A stretch of 64,000 bases of DNA from Streptococcus mitis bv. 2 str. SK95. GTDB lineage: Bacteria; Bacillota; Bacilli; Lactobacillales; Streptococcaceae. The notes under the pieces were generated by a model. That model was not told the origin of the DNA and did not search any database. It was given only the letters and a program-made list of their open reading frames with translations. A program made the translations under genes and the position numbers. The DNA is taken from positions 45,899 through 109,898 of the forward strand of contig NZ_AFUB01000066.1 of NCBI RefSeq assembly GCF_000222705.1, in the 5' to 3' direction. Below, piece by piece: positions 9,269 to 18,706 of the stretch (position 1 is its first letter; each line of letters opens with the position of its first letter).

Positions 9269-9340
9269 AAGGAAAGCAAGGAAAAATACCATCGGAAAGA
9301 ATAGGCAAATGGTAGTGAAGTCCTCTTTTTTATATTCTTT

Positions 9341-10450
9341 CTAGATTCTAGCTCCGTTACTGTCCACTCGATAGCCATCCACAGTAGTATTCACTGCTAA
9401 AGCCCCTGAAGCATTGACATAGTAATACTTTCCTCCTACCTGGAACCACTGGCTAGACTTCATAGCCCCTGAACTCTCCAAATAATACCATGTTCCATTT
9501 TCCTTGAGCCAACCTGTCTGCATCTCCCCTGATGCCTTTAGATAGTACCAATGCGAGCCATCCTTCACCCAACCTGTTGACATGGTTCCATTTTCTTTGA
9601 AGTGATACCAACTGCCATTTATTTTCTTCCAACCAGTTGCGAGTTTCCCGTTCTCACGGTAATTCCAAATACCGTTTTGCTTCTTCCAACCATTCTCCAC
9701 CGATTCTGTTTCCATATACTGGATGTATCTCCTCATTCCACTATAGGACAGGTAACTAAGCCACTTATAACCGTCCTTTTCTACGATTTGATCGTAGCTA
9801 ACATTTTCACCAGGATAGTAGTAGTCAATAACTTGTGCTGTACTTGACGGCTGGTTTCGAATGGCAGACTTTTGAGTAAACGTGTGAGTCCCACTAGACG
9901 CCAACCCTGACCTGATAGGATTTCCAGTTCTACCACCATTCCCTACCAAGTCCTTAAAGTGGATAAAGCCTGTCATAGAACTAGCTTTTACGCTGCGACG
10001 ATTGTATTTCTCCCTAACTCCATAGTTATACTCTTCGATCTCAATCGTATCTCCTGATACATTTGATACCCAGGCCACATGCCCATAATAACCTTCTGTC
10101 GACCAAGCGATAGAGCCAACTTCTGGCTTCGTGTCAACACGGTAGCCTTCTCGCTTTGCGCGGTGCCCCCATTCATTTGCATTTCCATAAGCAGGCGGAA
10201 TCTCAAAGCCATTTACACTACTCAAACGAAAGGCCGCAAAAGACGTACACTGGCGAGAATACATCCGCCACTGGTCGATTTCAACACTGCCATTTTTGTA
10301 GTGAAGCGGATAGTCATCACCACGCGCTACACTGTCAGCCTGAACCGATTCACCACCAAACAAAAAAGCACTCGTAACCAACAATGTAGCCAGCCCTACA
10401 CCCAACTGAGTATATCCACTCTTCTTAACTTCTGATTTTAAAAACGTCAT
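9341..10450 (-). CDS. cbpD: Choline-binding murein hydrolase CbpD (competence fratricin)
   Basis: The 369-residue exported protein has a signal peptide (residues 1 to about 39, ending near SVQADS). A CHAP amidase/peptidase domain follows at about 45-170, with catalytic-type cysteine in 'YSRQCTSFAAFRL' and histidine in 'GYYGHVAWVS'. One bacterial SH3 domain comes next (about 190-245). At the C-terminus are four to five choline-binding repeats of the GWxxxxGxWYY type. This is CbpD, which competent cells secrete to lyse non-competent relatives and release DNA. I see one SH3 domain; from memory pneumococcal CbpD has two and is longer, so this is a shorter variant. A SigX-type box lies upstream. 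Good Shine-Dalgarno AAGGAG precedes the ATG. Confidence 0.9.
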   Translation of the reverse strand: MTFLKSEVKKSGYTQLGVGLATLLVTSAFLFGGESVQADSVARGDDYPLHYKNGSVEIDQWRMYSRQCTSFAAFRLSSVNGFEIPPAYGNANEWGHRAKREGYRVDTKPEVGSIAWSTEGYYGHVAWVSNVSGDTIEIEEYNYGVREKYNRRSVKASSMTGFIHFKDLVGNGGRTGNPIRSGLASSGTHTFTQKSAIRNQPSSTAQVIDYYYPGENVSYDQIVEKDGYKWLSYLSYSGMRRYIQYMETESVENGWKKQNGIWNYRENGKLATGWKKINGSWYHFKENGTMSTGWVKDGSHWYYLKASGEMQTGWLKENGTWYYLESSGAMKSSQWFQVGGKYYYVNASGALAVNTTVDGYRVDSNGARI

Positions 10451-10497
10451 TCATTCTCCTTAATAATATAAATTTCCGAGGTTACCCTCCTTTATAC

Positions 10498-10505
10498 TAT
10501 TCGGG
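10498..10505 (-). promoter_or_regulatory. Com-box (CIN box, SigX promoter) of cbpD
   Basis: The minus strand reads CCCGAATA, matching six of eight positions of the late-competence box TACGAATA recognised by the alternative sigma factor ComX/SigX. It lies 47 bases upstream of the cbpD ATG. The first two bases differ from consensus, so the call leans on cbpD being a known late competence gene. Confidence 0.7.
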
Positions 10506-10513
10506 AGAAAAAG

Positions 10514-10540
10514 AAAAAAGTGAGCAAAGCTCACTTCATT
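10514..10540 (-). terminator. Terminator of the dnaC-veg operon
   Basis: The hairpin AAGTGAGC / GCTCACTT (10518-10536) has a T-rich tail on the minus strand. It begins directly at the veg stop codon and separates veg from the cbpD promoter. Confidence 0.85.
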
Positions 10541-10816
10541 TTAGGATTCTTGGTCTAGATAGCGAATCAAGTTCTTCTCTGTCAAGATATCTGAGTAGGT
10601 GAAGGATTCAACATAGACGTTAGCTTGTTTGTCTCCCTCAACATCCCCAAATTCAACGATAAATAGAGACGGATAAACTTCAATTAGCTTACCCAGTCTA
10701 TTTTTTTGGCGCTTACGGCCATTCTCCAAAGTCATTTCAACGACTTGTCCCTCATGCGCCTTGATCTCTTCTTTGATTTTTTTCATCTTGGCTACATCTG
10801 TAAATGCATCTGACAT
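10541..10816 (-). CDS. veg: Veg family protein
   Basis: This 91-residue protein is of the Veg family (DUF1021), with the family-typical 'GRKRQKNRLGKLIEVYPSLF' in the centre. In Bacillus subtilis Veg stimulates biofilm matrix expression through SinR; in streptococci its job is not known. The ATG lies one base after the dnaC stop codon, so it is co-transcribed with the replicative helicase. A strong terminator follows directly. Confidence 0.85.
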   Translation of the reverse strand: MSDAFTDVAKMKKIKEEIKAHEGQVVEMTLENGRKRQKNRLGKLIEVYPSLFIVEFGDVEGDKQANVYVESFTYSDILTEKNLIRYLDQES

Positions 10817-10817
10817 C

Positions 10818-12170
10818 TTATGCCTCCCTCTTTGAGATACTTGAAAATTTATTGTATTCTTTTTGGAAAATCAATTCCACCGTTCCACGAGCTCCACTAC
10901 GGTTTTTCTCAATGATAACCTCAACCTTGTTATTTGGAATTCCTTCCTCTTCTTCACCCGCACGATCATAGTAGTCGTCACGGTATAGAAAGGCTACGAT
11001 ATCCGCATCCTGCTCGATAGAACCCGATTCACGAATATCAGACAAGACTGGTCTCTTATCCTGACGCTGTTCCACTCCACGAGATAACTGACTAAGAGCA
11101 ATGACTGGAACCTTTAGTTCCTTTGCTAGAATTTTCAACTGACGAGAAATTTCTGAAACCTCTTGTTGACGATTCTCACGACCAGTCCCTGTGATAAGCT
11201 GCAAATAGTCTATCAAAATCAAACCAAGATTGCCTGTTTCTTGAGCCAGTTTACGAGAACGAGAACGAATTTCCGTAATCCGAATCCCTGGAGTATCATC
11301 GATATAGATACTCGCGTTGGCTAAATTTCCTTGGGCAATCGTGTACTTTTGCCATTCCTCATCGGTCAATTGACCCGTACGGATAGAATGGGACTCCACC
11401 AAGCCTTCTGCTGCCAACATACGGTCTACTAGGCTTTCTGCACCCATTTCTAGTGAAAAGATGGCTACAGTCTTGTCCAATTTGGTTCCGATATTCTGAG
11501 CAATGTTCAAGGCAAAGGCTGTCTTACCAACCGCTGGACGAGCTGCGATGATAATTAGTTCTTCCTCATGCAATCCAGTCGTCATATGATCTAAATCACG
11601 GTAGCCTGTCGCAATACCTGTGATATCCGTTGTTTGTTGTGACCGAACTTCTAGGTTCCCAAAGTTGATATTTAGAATATCACGGATGTTCTTGAAACCA
11701 CTACGATTGGCGTTTTCACTGACATCAATGAGGCCCTTTTCAGCTTGAGCAATGATTTCATCTGCAGGCTTAGAGGCCTCATAGGCTTGGTTGACAGACT
11801 CTGTCAACTTGGAAATCAAGCGACGTAGCATAGCCTTTTCTGCAACGATTTTAGCGTAATACTCTGCATTGGCAGAAGTTGGTACAGAGTTGACAATTTC
11901 AACAAGATAGGATAAGCCACCAATATTTTGGAGATCCCCTTGGCTATCCAAAATTGTCCGAACCGTTGTCGCATCAATCGCTTCCCCACGATCCGACAAA
12001 TCTACCATCGCTTGGAAAATCAACCGATGAGCATACTTAAAGAAGTCTCGAGAATCAATATATTCTCGGACAAAAACGAGCTTGCTCTCATCTATAAAAA
12101 TAGCCCCCAGAACAGATTGTTCGGCCAAAATATCCTGAGGTTGAACTCGCAGTTCCTCTACTTCTGCCAT
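10818..12170 (-). CDS. dnaC: Replicative DNA helicase (DnaB family; called DnaC in Gram-positives)
   Basis: The 450-residue hexameric helicase unwinds DNA ahead of the replication fork. The N-terminal DnaB domain ('PQDILAEQSVLGAIFIDE') mediates primase contact. The RecA-like C-terminal domain has Walker A 'ARPAVGKTAFALNIA' near residue 210, Walker B 'LGLILIDYLQLI', and the 'SQLSRGVEQRQDKRPVLSDIRESG' arginine-finger region. It follows rplI at a 43-base gap on the same strand, a pairing common in Firmicutes, and overlaps no gene. Length is normal. Confidence 0.95.
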   Translation of the reverse strand: MAEVEELRVQPQDILAEQSVLGAIFIDESKLVFVREYIDSRDFFKYAHRLIFQAMVDLSDRGEAIDATTVRTILDSQGDLQNIGGLSYLVEIVNSVPTSANAEYYAKIVAEKAMLRRLISKLTESVNQAYEASKPADEIIAQAEKGLIDVSENANRSGFKNIRDILNINFGNLEVRSQQTTDITGIATGYRDLDHMTTGLHEEELIIIAARPAVGKTAFALNIAQNIGTKLDKTVAIFSLEMGAESLVDRMLAAEGLVESHSIRTGQLTDEEWQKYTIAQGNLANASIYIDDTPGIRITEIRSRSRKLAQETGNLGLILIDYLQLITGTGRENRQQEVSEISRQLKILAKELKVPVIALSQLSRGVEQRQDKRPVLSDIRESGSIEQDADIVAFLYRDDYYDRAGEEEEGIPNNKVEVIIEKNRSGARGTVELIFQKEYNKFSSISKREA

Positions 12171-12213
12171 CCGACTTTCCTTCCTTTTACAATCTTGTCA
12201 AGATGTTGTAAAC

Positions 12214-12666
12214 TTAACCTTCTTTTACACGAAGATTGATGACGCTTGTAACATCTTGGTAGATTTTTACTGGTACATCAATCAAACCTACTGCTCGAAT
12301 TGGTGCCTTTACTTGAATGTGACGTTTGTCAATATTAATTCCAAATTGCTTTTGCAGTTCTTCTGCAATTTTCTTGTTGGTGATAGAGCCAAAGGTACGA
12401 CCATCTGGGCCAACCTTTTCAACGAACTCTACAACAGTCTCTTCAGCTTCAAGCTTGGCTTTGATGGCTTTTGCTTCAGCAATCATTTCAGCATGAGCCT
12501 TTTCTTCTGATTTTTGTTTTCCACGCAATTCACCCACTGCTTGAGCAGTCGCTTCCTTGGCCAAATTCTTTTTAATCAGGAAGTTTTGAGCGTAGCCAGT
12601 TGGCACTTCCTTGATTTCACCTTTTTTCCCTTTTCCTTTGACATCTGCTAAAAAGATTACTTTCAT
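12214..12666 (-). CDS. rplI: 50S ribosomal protein L9
   Basis: The 150-residue protein is bL9, which binds 23S rRNA at the base of the L1 stalk. The N-terminal globule '[17 protein letters not shown]' and the Lys-rich connecting helix are typical, followed by a C-terminal domain with '[19 protein letters not shown]'. Its ATG overlaps the TGA-type end of gdpP by four bases, so it is translationally coupled to that gene, with dnaC downstream. Confidence 0.97.
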   Translation of the reverse strand: MKVIFLADVKGKGKKGEIKEVPTGYAQNFLIKKNLAKEATAQAVGELRGKQKSEEKAHAEMIAEAKAIKAKLEAEETVVEFVEKVGPDGRTFGSITNKKIAEELQKQFGINIDKRHIQVKAPIRAVGLIDVPVKIYQDVTSVINLRVKEG

Positions 12667-14636
12667 TCTTCTTTCTCCTTTTCTTTTAATTCATCTAAAA
12701 TAAGTTGAGTCAATTTTTCTCCTGCTTCTGACAGACTCATATTCTCGATTTGCGCAGCTGCTAGATTAAAGTGACCTCCACCACCCAGATCTTCCATAAT
12801 ACGTTGCACATTGATTTTACTACGACTTCGAGCCGAGATAGAGATAAATCCTTGTGTATTTTTTGCTAGAACGAAGCTGGCTTCAATGCCAGACATAGCC
12901 AACATAGCATCGGCAGCCTTACTGATAACAACTGTGTCATAAGTCGTTGAGTCCTTAGCTTGGGCGATCAAGATATCTGAACCCAACTTATGACCTTGTA
13001 AAATGAGTTCATTTACCTCACGGTACTCTTCAAAATCTGTCGCAGCAATCTCCTGGATAGCAATACTGTCACTTCCACGTGTTCTGAGATAGCTGGCCAC
13101 ATCAAAAGTTCGACTCGTCACGCGAGATGTGAAATTCTTGGTATCCAGCATCATACCAGCCATCAAAACACTAGCCTGCATACGACTCAAACGATTTTTC
13201 TTAGAATTTTGGAACTGAATCAATTCTGTTACCAACTCACTCGCACTGCTTGCCCCACTCTCAATATACGTTATAACGGCATTCTCAGGGAAGTCCTGAT
13301 CACGTCTATGATGGTCAATGACAATGGTTTGAGTAAACAGTTCGTAAAAATCTTTCGATAAAGTCAAAGCTGTCTTTGAATGATCCACTAAAATCAACAA
13401 CGAACGATTTGTGACTAACTTCATCGCATCTGTAAGAGGCAAGAGTTTAGTGACTCCTTCTTTCCCCAAGAATTTGACGGCGCGCTCAATGTCTGGCGAC
13501 ATTTGTTCTGCATCATAAACAGCATAGCTATTTTCAGTGATATTGCTCGCAAACAACTGCATGCCAACCGCAGATCCCAAGGCATCCATATCCAGATTCT
13601 TGTGACCGACTACAAAGACTTGGTCTACACTGCGAATCTTATCTGAAATAGCTGTCATCATCGCTCTAGTACGTGTTCTTGTTCTTTTAACAGAGGCTGC
13701 AGAGCCACCACCAAAATAGACAGGGTTCTTGGTCTCATCATTTTCCTTGACAACCACTTGGTCCCCACCACGAACCTCAGCTAAGTTCAAGTTCCTTAAA
13801 GCAACTTTCCCTATCTCATCATGATTTCCATCACCATAAGAAAAGCCCATGCTCAAGGTCAATGGCAACTGTCTCTGTTTTGACTCCTCACGAAAGGCAT
13901 CAATCACAGAGAATTTATCATTCATCAAGCCCTCAAGAACTGTGTAATCAGTAAATAGATAAAATCGATCCATCCCCACACGACGAGAGAACATAGCATA
14001 CTTACTAGCAAATTCTGAAACAAAATTGGCCACAAAACTATTGATATGGCTGATATCGGAATCGGATGTCGCATCCTCCAAATCATCATAGTTATCTACC
14101 GAGATGACTCCAATGACTGGACGGCTAGTTACCAATTCAACAGTTGCTTCGTATTCCCCTGAAACGTCAAAGAAATACAGGACACCCGAAACCTTGTCCA
14201 TATGAACGGCATAGCGTGTTTCGCCCAAGTTAGCATAAGAACCAGGGTTCCCCACAGAAGCCTTGATAATGGTTTGAATCAAGTCAACATCAATTTCGCC
14301 TTCTTCAGTCGTCAAAATCAACTCAGCATAAGGATTAAACCATTCGACTTCGCCACTAGATAAGTCTAATTTCAGAACACCAACTGGCATTTGATCAAGC
14401 AGCGTGTTCAAGCTATCTTCCGCTTGATGGTTTACGTATTGGATTTGTTCAATTTCGCTCTTTTCATACTGTTTTTTTTGCCATACAAATAAAAGCAGAT
14501 AAAGAAGTACAAATAAAAACAAGGCACTGATTGTTACAACATTATTTTGTGAAAAAATAATCAGCATTGTTAAGGTTCCGAAAGTTGCAATCCCTAGTAG
14601 AACCGCAGAAATCGGAGTTAAATTATTTTTTTTCAT
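12663..14636 (-). CDS. gdpP: Cyclic-di-AMP phosphodiesterase GdpP/Pde1 (DHH family)
   Basis: This membrane protein (657 residues from the chosen start) degrades the second messenger c-di-AMP to pApA. Two N-terminal membrane helices (residues about 10-55) are followed by a PAS-like domain ('[24 protein letters not shown]'), a degenerate GGDEF domain, and a DHH/DHHA1 phosphodiesterase. The last carries '[18 protein letters not shown]', '[10 protein letters not shown]' and '[13 protein letters not shown]'. Start: an ATG at 14654 opens the frame, but AAGAGG lies eight bases before the ATG at 14636, giving [10 protein letters not shown], which is the better start. It overlaps rplI by four bases. 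Confidence 0.93.
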   Translation of the reverse strand: MKKNNLTPISAVLLGIATFGTLTMLIIFSQNNVVTISALFLFVLLYLLLFVWQKKQYEKSEIEQIQYVNHQAEDSLNTLLDQMPVGVLKLDLSSGEVEWFNPYAELILTTEEGEIDVDLIQTIIKASVGNPGSYANLGETRYAVHMDKVSGVLYFFDVSGEYEATVELVTSRPVIGVISVDNYDDLEDATSDSDISHINSFVANFVSEFASKYAMFSRRVGMDRFYLFTDYTVLEGLMNDKFSVIDAFREESKQRQLPLTLSMGFSYGDGNHDEIGKVALRNLNLAEVRGGDQVVVKENDETKNPVYFGGGSAASVKRTRTRTRAMMTAISDKIRSVDQVFVVGHKNLDMDALGSAVGMQLFASNITENSYAVYDAEQMSPDIERAVKFLGKEGVTKLLPLTDAMKLVTNRSLLILVDHSKTALTLSKDFYELFTQTIVIDHHRRDQDFPENAVITYIESGASSASELVTELIQFQNSKKNRLSRMQASVLMAGMMLDTKNFTSRVTSRTFDVASYLRTRGSDSIAIQEIAATDFEEYREVNELILQGHKLGSDILIAQAKDSTTYDTVVISKAADAMLAMSGIEASFVLAKNTQGFISISARSRSKINVQRIMEDLGGGGHFNLAAAQIENMSLSEAGEKLTQLILDELKEKEKEE

Positions 14637-14740
14637 TCTAAACCTCTTGCGCATTATTATATCACAAAAGCCCTTAAAAAGCGACCTTTAAAAAGTGGTA
14701 AGCCTCCTTTTCCTTATTGATTTTTTTATGGTTTTAATGC

Positions 14741-14770
14741 AAAAAGGAGGATAAGCTAACCATCCTCCTG
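14741..14770 (-). terminator. Terminator of the thiolase gene
   Basis: On the minus strand AGGAGGAT and ATCCTCCT form an eight-pair stem around a short loop, followed by T5. It lies about 30 bases past the thiolase stop codon. Confidence 0.85.
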
Positions 14771-14798
14771 CACATCTATATACTCTGGTTACTGTCAC

Positions 14799-15977
14799 TT
14801 AACGTTCAACGATGAGGGCTGTTCCCATCCCTCCTCCGATACAAAGAGTCGCTAACCCAGTTTTAGCATCACGTTTCATCATCTCATGTACCAGCGTCAC
14901 TAGTATTCGGCAACCAGAAGCCCCAATTGGGTGACCGAGAGCAATGGCACCACCATTGACATTGACAATATCTGTGTTGAAACCAAGTGTTTTCCCAACC
15001 GCACAAGCCTGAGCAGCAAAGGCTTCATTTGACTCGATCAAGTCGAGATCATCAATTGTCAAATTGCCTTTTTCAAGAGCCTTGCGAGTCGCATAAATCG
15101 GTCCACATCCCATCATCTTAGGATCCAAACCTGCACTTGCATGCGAACGAATGCGAGCAATGACTGGAAGTCCCAATTCTTCAGCTTTTTCAGCACTCAT
15201 GACCAAGACAGCTGCTGCCCCGTCATTGATTCCTGAAGCATTACCAGCTGTAACTGAACCGTCTTTTTTGAAAACAGGACCTAGCTTAGACAGGCTCTCC
15301 AAGCTAGCATCTTTTCTAGGATATTCATCTGTATCAAAAACGATAGGATCGCCTTTGCGTTGAGGAATGACCACTGGCACAATCTCTTCCTTAAAGCGGC
15401 CAGATTCTATAGCCGCAACTGCTCGTTTTTGTGATTCTAAAGCAAGAGCGTCTTGTTCTTCTCGACTGATACCATATTCTTCAGCCACATTCTCAGCTGT
15501 AATCCCCATATGGTATTCGTTAAAGGCATCAGACAAACCGTCCTTAATCATGGTATCTACAACTTTCGAATCGCCCATACGGCCGCCCCAACGGAAGTTT
15601 GGCAAAACATATGGAGCCTGACTCATATTTTCTGCACCACCAGCCACGACAATATCTGCATCGCCGCACTGAATCGCTTGAGCAGCTAACTGAACTGCCT
15701 TTAACCCAGAACCACAAACCTTATTAATGGTAAAGGCTGGTGTAAATTCAGGGAGCCCCGCTTGAATGCTCATTTGGCGAGCCACGTTTTGGCCTAAACC
15801 TGCGCCTAGGACATTCCCCATAATCACTTCATCTACCTGCTCTGGTTTAATATTCGCTTTTTCCAAAGCGCTCTTAATGACCAAAGAGCCCAAATCAACA
15901 GCAGAAACATTCTTTAAGCTCCCACCAAAGGAACCTAAAGGAGTTCGCACCGCCGAAACAATCACCACGTCTTTCAT
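14799..15977 (-). CDS. Acetyl-CoA C-acetyltransferase (thiolase)
   Basis: This 392-residue thiolase condenses two acetyl-CoA to acetoacetyl-CoA. All catalytic motifs are present: the nucleophile cysteine in '[17 protein letters not shown]' (near residue 88), '[17 protein letters not shown]' with the histidine, and the C-terminal '[13 protein letters not shown]' cysteine. In streptococci this product feeds HMG-CoA synthase of the mevalonate pathway to isoprenoids. Start: the ATG at 15977 has GGAG seven bases upstream and gives [15 protein letters not shown]; an ATG four codons earlier lacks a site. It stands alone between two terminators. I do not recall it at this place in S. pneumoniae. Confidence 0.92.
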   Translation of the reverse strand: MKDVVIVSAVRTPLGSFGGSLKNVSAVDLGSLVIKSALEKANIKPEQVDEVIMGNVLGAGLGQNVARQMSIQAGLPEFTPAFTINKVCGSGLKAVQLAAQAIQCGDADIVVAGGAENMSQAPYVLPNFRWGGRMGDSKVVDTMIKDGLSDAFNEYHMGITAENVAEEYGISREEQDALALESQKRAVAAIESGRFKEEIVPVVIPQRKGDPIVFDTDEYPRKDASLESLSKLGPVFKKDGSVTAGNASGINDGAAAVLVMSAEKAEELGLPVIARIRSHASAGLDPKMMGCGPIYATRKALEKGNLTIDDLDLIESNEAFAAQACAVGKTLGFNTDIVNVNGGAIALGHPIGASGCRILVTLVHEMMKRDAKTGLATLCIGGGMGTALIVER

Positions 15978-16015
15978 GACTATCTCCATTTATACCTTGT
16001 ATAATGATGCAATAC

Positions 16016-16047
16016 AAAAGTGGTTTACAATTGTGTAAACCACTTTT
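16016..16047 (-). terminator. Perfect 14-bp inverted repeat between hpf and the thiolase gene
   Basis: AAAAGTGGTTTACA and TGTAAACCACTTTT are exact inverse complements around a 4-base centre (ATTG). It sits 18 bases past the hpf stop codon and about 40 bases before the thiolase start. As an RNA hairpin with flanking A and T runs it can terminate hpf transcription. Its perfection and nearness to the thiolase promoter region also allow an operator role. Confidence 0.7.
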
Positions 16048-16064
16048 ACATAGTTGTCAAGATT

Positions 16065-16613
16065 TTATGATTCCTTAACTTCTAGCAAACCAACTTCACC
16101 ATCTTCACGACGATACAAAACATTTGTTGTTTGATCTTCTACGTCTACATAGATAAAGAAATCATGTCCCAACAAGTCCATTTGAAGAAGAGCTTCTTCC
16201 AAATCCATTGGTTTTAAATCAATTTGTTTTGAACGAACCACTTTTGGCTGCACAACATTTGCATCTTCAACTAGAGCATCTGTAAAGAGTTGGCTTGTTG
16301 CAACTTTATTTTTATTCTTGCGTTCGATTTTTGTTTTATTTTTTCGAATCTGGCGTTCAATTTTATCTGTTACAAGATCGATAGAACCATACATATCTTG
16401 AGAAATATCTTCTGCACGAAGAGTAATTGAGCCAAGTGGAATTGTTACTTCAACTTTTGCTGTTTTTTCACGGTAAACTTTCAAGTTGACACGTGCATCC
16501 AACTCTTGTTCAGGTTGAAAATATTTTTCGATCTTTTCGAGTTTAGAAACTACATAATTGCGAATTGCTTCTGTTACTTCTAGGTTTTCACCACGGATAC
16601 TATATTTAATCAT
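16065..16613 (-). CDS. hpf: Ribosome hibernation promoting factor, long form
   Basis: The 182-residue protein is the long HPF that dimerises idle 70S ribosomes into 100S particles in stationary phase. Residues 1-100 form the S30AE/RaiA domain ('MIKYSIRGENLEVTEAIRNY', 'LRAEDISQDMYGSIDLVTDK'). After a Lys-rich linker the C-terminal domain (about 125-182) carries 'MDLLGHDFFIYVDVEDQTTN', which mediates dimerisation. It follows comFC on the same strand but has its own strong promoter. The comF-hpf adjacency is conserved across Firmicutes. Confidence 0.95.
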   Translation of the reverse strand: MIKYSIRGENLEVTEAIRNYVVSKLEKIEKYFQPEQELDARVNLKVYREKTAKVEVTIPLGSITLRAEDISQDMYGSIDLVTDKIERQIRKNKTKIERKNKNKVATSQLFTDALVEDANVVQPKVVRSKQIDLKPMDLEEALLQMDLLGHDFFIYVDVEDQTTNVLYRREDGEVGLLEVKES

Positions 16614-16654
16614 ATAAGTACCTTCTTTCTAAACATTTTTATTTTTCTAACTAT

Positions 16655-16683
16655 ATTATAACGCTTTCATTTTCATTTTGCAA
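16655..16683 (-). promoter_or_regulatory. Promoter of hpf
   Basis: TTGCAA (16678-16683) and a perfect TATAAT (16655-16660) on the minus strand are exactly 17 bases apart. The -35 box lies about 10 bases past the comFC stop codon, so hpf can be expressed independently of competence. Confidence 0.8.
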
Positions 16684-16692
16684 ATTTTTTCC

Positions 16693-17355
16693 TTATCTTA
16701 CAAGAGAAAAAGTTTTGACTTCCAATACACCTGCCTCTTCAAAAATTCGCTTCACACGATTGATAGTCGCCCCTGTCGTATAGATGTCATCAATAACCAA
16801 AATCTTCTTAGGAAGAGGGGCTTCCGTTTTAATATAAAAGGGAATTTCAGTAGCTAATCGTTCTGAGCGATTCTTAGAAGAACTAGCCTTCTCCTCTCTT
16901 TTCCCTAGTAAGTCTTGAAAGGAAAATCCTGCCGCCTCAACCAAACCTTCAACCTGATTAAATCCCCTCTCAAGCAATCTTTCAGGACTTAGAGGAATTA
17001 GCACAAATTCATAGTCTCCATACTTTTTCAACTCATCTGCAAGTACAGGAGCAAAAACCTTTCTAAGCAGAAAATCCCCATCAAACTTATATCGACTGAA
17101 AAAGTCTTTCATAGCTTGATTATAGGTGAAGATTGCTTTATGATCAACTTGAATCCCATCTTCACACCAAAGTTTACAATCTTGACACGTGGTTAACAAC
17201 CCTCTTTTCATGCAGTTTGGACAATGGCCTTCACCAATCTTCTCAAAAGTAGAATCACAAGCTGAGCAAAGATAGTTGTGCTTATTCTTAAACAGTAAGA
17301 GGTGACTAAATGTCAAGTCACTCTTTGTTGACTGATCACATAATAAACAATTCAT
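16693..17355 (-). CDS. comFC: Competence protein ComFC (phosphoribosyltransferase-like)
   Basis: The 220-residue protein is ComFC, a cytoplasmic factor needed for uptake and integration of transforming DNA and a partner of ComFA. An N-terminal four-cysteine zinc ribbon (CLLC... CSAC, then CPNC... CQDC) precedes a phosphoribosyltransferase fold with the PRPP loop 'KILVIDDIYTTGATI' near residue 190. The start codon overlaps the end of comFA by four bases, so both are translated from one late-competence mRNA. Confidence 0.93.
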   Translation of the reverse strand: MNCLLCDQSTKSDLTFSHLLLFKNKHNYLCSACDSTFEKIGEGHCPNCMKRGLLTTCQDCKLWCEDGIQVDHKAIFTYNQAMKDFFSRYKFDGDFLLRKVFAPVLADELKKYGDYEFVLIPLSPERLLERGFNQVEGLVEAAGFSFQDLLGKREEKASSSKNRSERLATEIPFYIKTEAPLPKKILVIDDIYTTGATINRVKRIFEEAGVLEVKTFSLVR

Positions 17356-18650
17356 AATCCCGCCTCCTTGTTCATCTGCTTGATTTCCTTGATTGCCTTT
17401 TTGATGGAAGTATTTAATCCATCATGAAAGAAGAGCAACTCACCAGTTGGTCTGTCCATACTACGCCCAACTCGCCCACCAATCTGAATCAAGCTAGACT
17501 TGGTAAAGAGGCGATGATTGGCCTCCACTACAAAAACATCCACACAAGGGAAGGTAACTCCACGCTCCAAAATTGTCGTACTGATAAGTATCGTCAACTC
17601 TCCATCTCGAAAAGCTTGTACCTGCTCTAATCGATCTACTGTGACTGAGGATACAAAGCCAATGTTTTCATTTGGAAACTGTTCCTGCAAGATCTCTTTT
17701 AGTTTCTCGCCTTTCTTAATCTCTGATGCAAAGATTAACAAGGGATAACCTGTTCTTCTCTGTCTCTCAATAGAGGTCTTTAACTTAGGTGACAACTGAC
17801 TCTTATCTAAATAACGATTAAAATCTGATAACCAAACTGGCTTTGGAATGATCAATGGATTTCCATGAAATCGTCTTGGCAAGCTCAACCTTTTTAATTC
17901 TCCAGTGCGAACCTTCTTATCTAACTCATCTGTAGAAGTCGCTGTAAGAAATATCTTTACCCCCTCAACCTTTACACACTTGTTTACAGCATAGTAAAGC
18001 ATAGGGTTGTCAACATAAGGAAAGGCATCTACTTCATCCACTATCAGCAAATCAAAAGCATGATGAAATTTTAATAGCTGATGAGTCGTTGCAACAACTA
18101 GTGGCGTTCGAAAATAGGGTTCTGATTCGCCATGGAGCAGTGCTATTCTACAAACAAAATCATTCTGCAGTCGTTTATACAACTCCAAACAAACATCGAT
18201 TCGAGGACTGGCCAAACAAACTGAACCACCATCATTAATCACTTTGGCTACAACTTGATAAATCATCTCTGTCTTTCCAGCTCCCGTGACAGCATGAACT
18301 AAGGTCGGTTCTCTCTTTTCAACTGCTCGAATCAATCCCTCGGACACCTTCTCCTGAAAAGGGGTTAACTGACCACGCCATTTGAGAACATCTTGCTTCG
18401 GAAAATCCTCCTGCGGAAAATAGTATAAAGCTTGATCACTCCTGACTCGCTTCATCAGTAAACACTCCCTACAATAGTAAGCACCGATAGGCAAATACCA
18501 TTCTTCTAGAATACTACTATTACAACGTTGACAGAAAAGTTTCCCCTTCTCTTTTCTCATTGCTGGCAGTTTCACGCCCATCTGACGTTCTTCTTCAGTT
18601 AATTCTTTCTCAGTAAACAAGCGACCGAGATAATTTGGATTTACTTTCAT
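17352..18650 (-). CDS. comFA: Competence DNA-uptake ATPase ComFA
   Basis: This 432-residue DEAD-type helicase/translocase drives single-stranded DNA into the cell during transformation. It has a zinc-binding cluster (CQRCNSSI... CREC) at about residues 39-63, Walker A 'AVTGAGKTEMIY' near 120, the Walker B box 'LLIVDEVDAFPY', and helicase motifs 'LTATSTDEL' and 'IGGRVGRSMDRPTG'. A perfect SigX box ends only seven bases before the ATG, so the transcript would have almost no leader. comFC is the coupled downstream gene. It diverges from yigZ across a 56-base gap. Confidence 0.95.
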   Translation of the reverse strand: MKVNPNYLGRLFTEKELTEEERQMGVKLPAMRKEKGKLFCQRCNSSILEEWYLPIGAYYCRECLLMKRVRSDQALYYFPQEDFPKQDVLKWRGQLTPFQEKVSEGLIRAVEKREPTLVHAVTGAGKTEMIYQVVAKVINDGGSVCLASPRIDVCLELYKRLQNDFVCRIALLHGESEPYFRTPLVVATTHQLLKFHHAFDLLIVDEVDAFPYVDNPMLYYAVNKCVKVEGVKIFLTATSTDELDKKVRTGELKRLSLPRRFHGNPLIIPKPVWLSDFNRYLDKSQLSPKLKTSIERQRRTGYPLLIFASEIKKGEKLKEILQEQFPNENIGFVSSVTVDRLEQVQAFRDGELTILISTTILERGVTFPCVDVFVVEANHRLFTKSSLIQIGGRVGRSMDRPTGELLFFHDGLNTSIKKAIKEIKQMNKEAGL

Positions 18651-18657
18651 ACTTCTT

Positions 18658-18665
18658 TATTCGTA
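18658..18665 (-). promoter_or_regulatory. Com-box (CIN box, SigX promoter) of comFA-comFC
   Basis: A perfect TACGAATA on the minus strand, the -10 type element read by ComX/SigX RNA polymerase. It ends seven bases from the comFA ATG, so the mRNA would start at or within a base or two of the start codon. Confidence 0.93.
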
Positions 18666-18706
18666 AAAATCTAGCGCTTTAGGTGTTTTTTTAGTACAAT
18701 TAAATC

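Noticed and set aside
9257-9292. Twelve-residue N-terminal extension of polA from an earlier ATG
   Set aside because: It would start upstream of the -10 box, has no ribosome site, and the family begins at MDKKKLLL.
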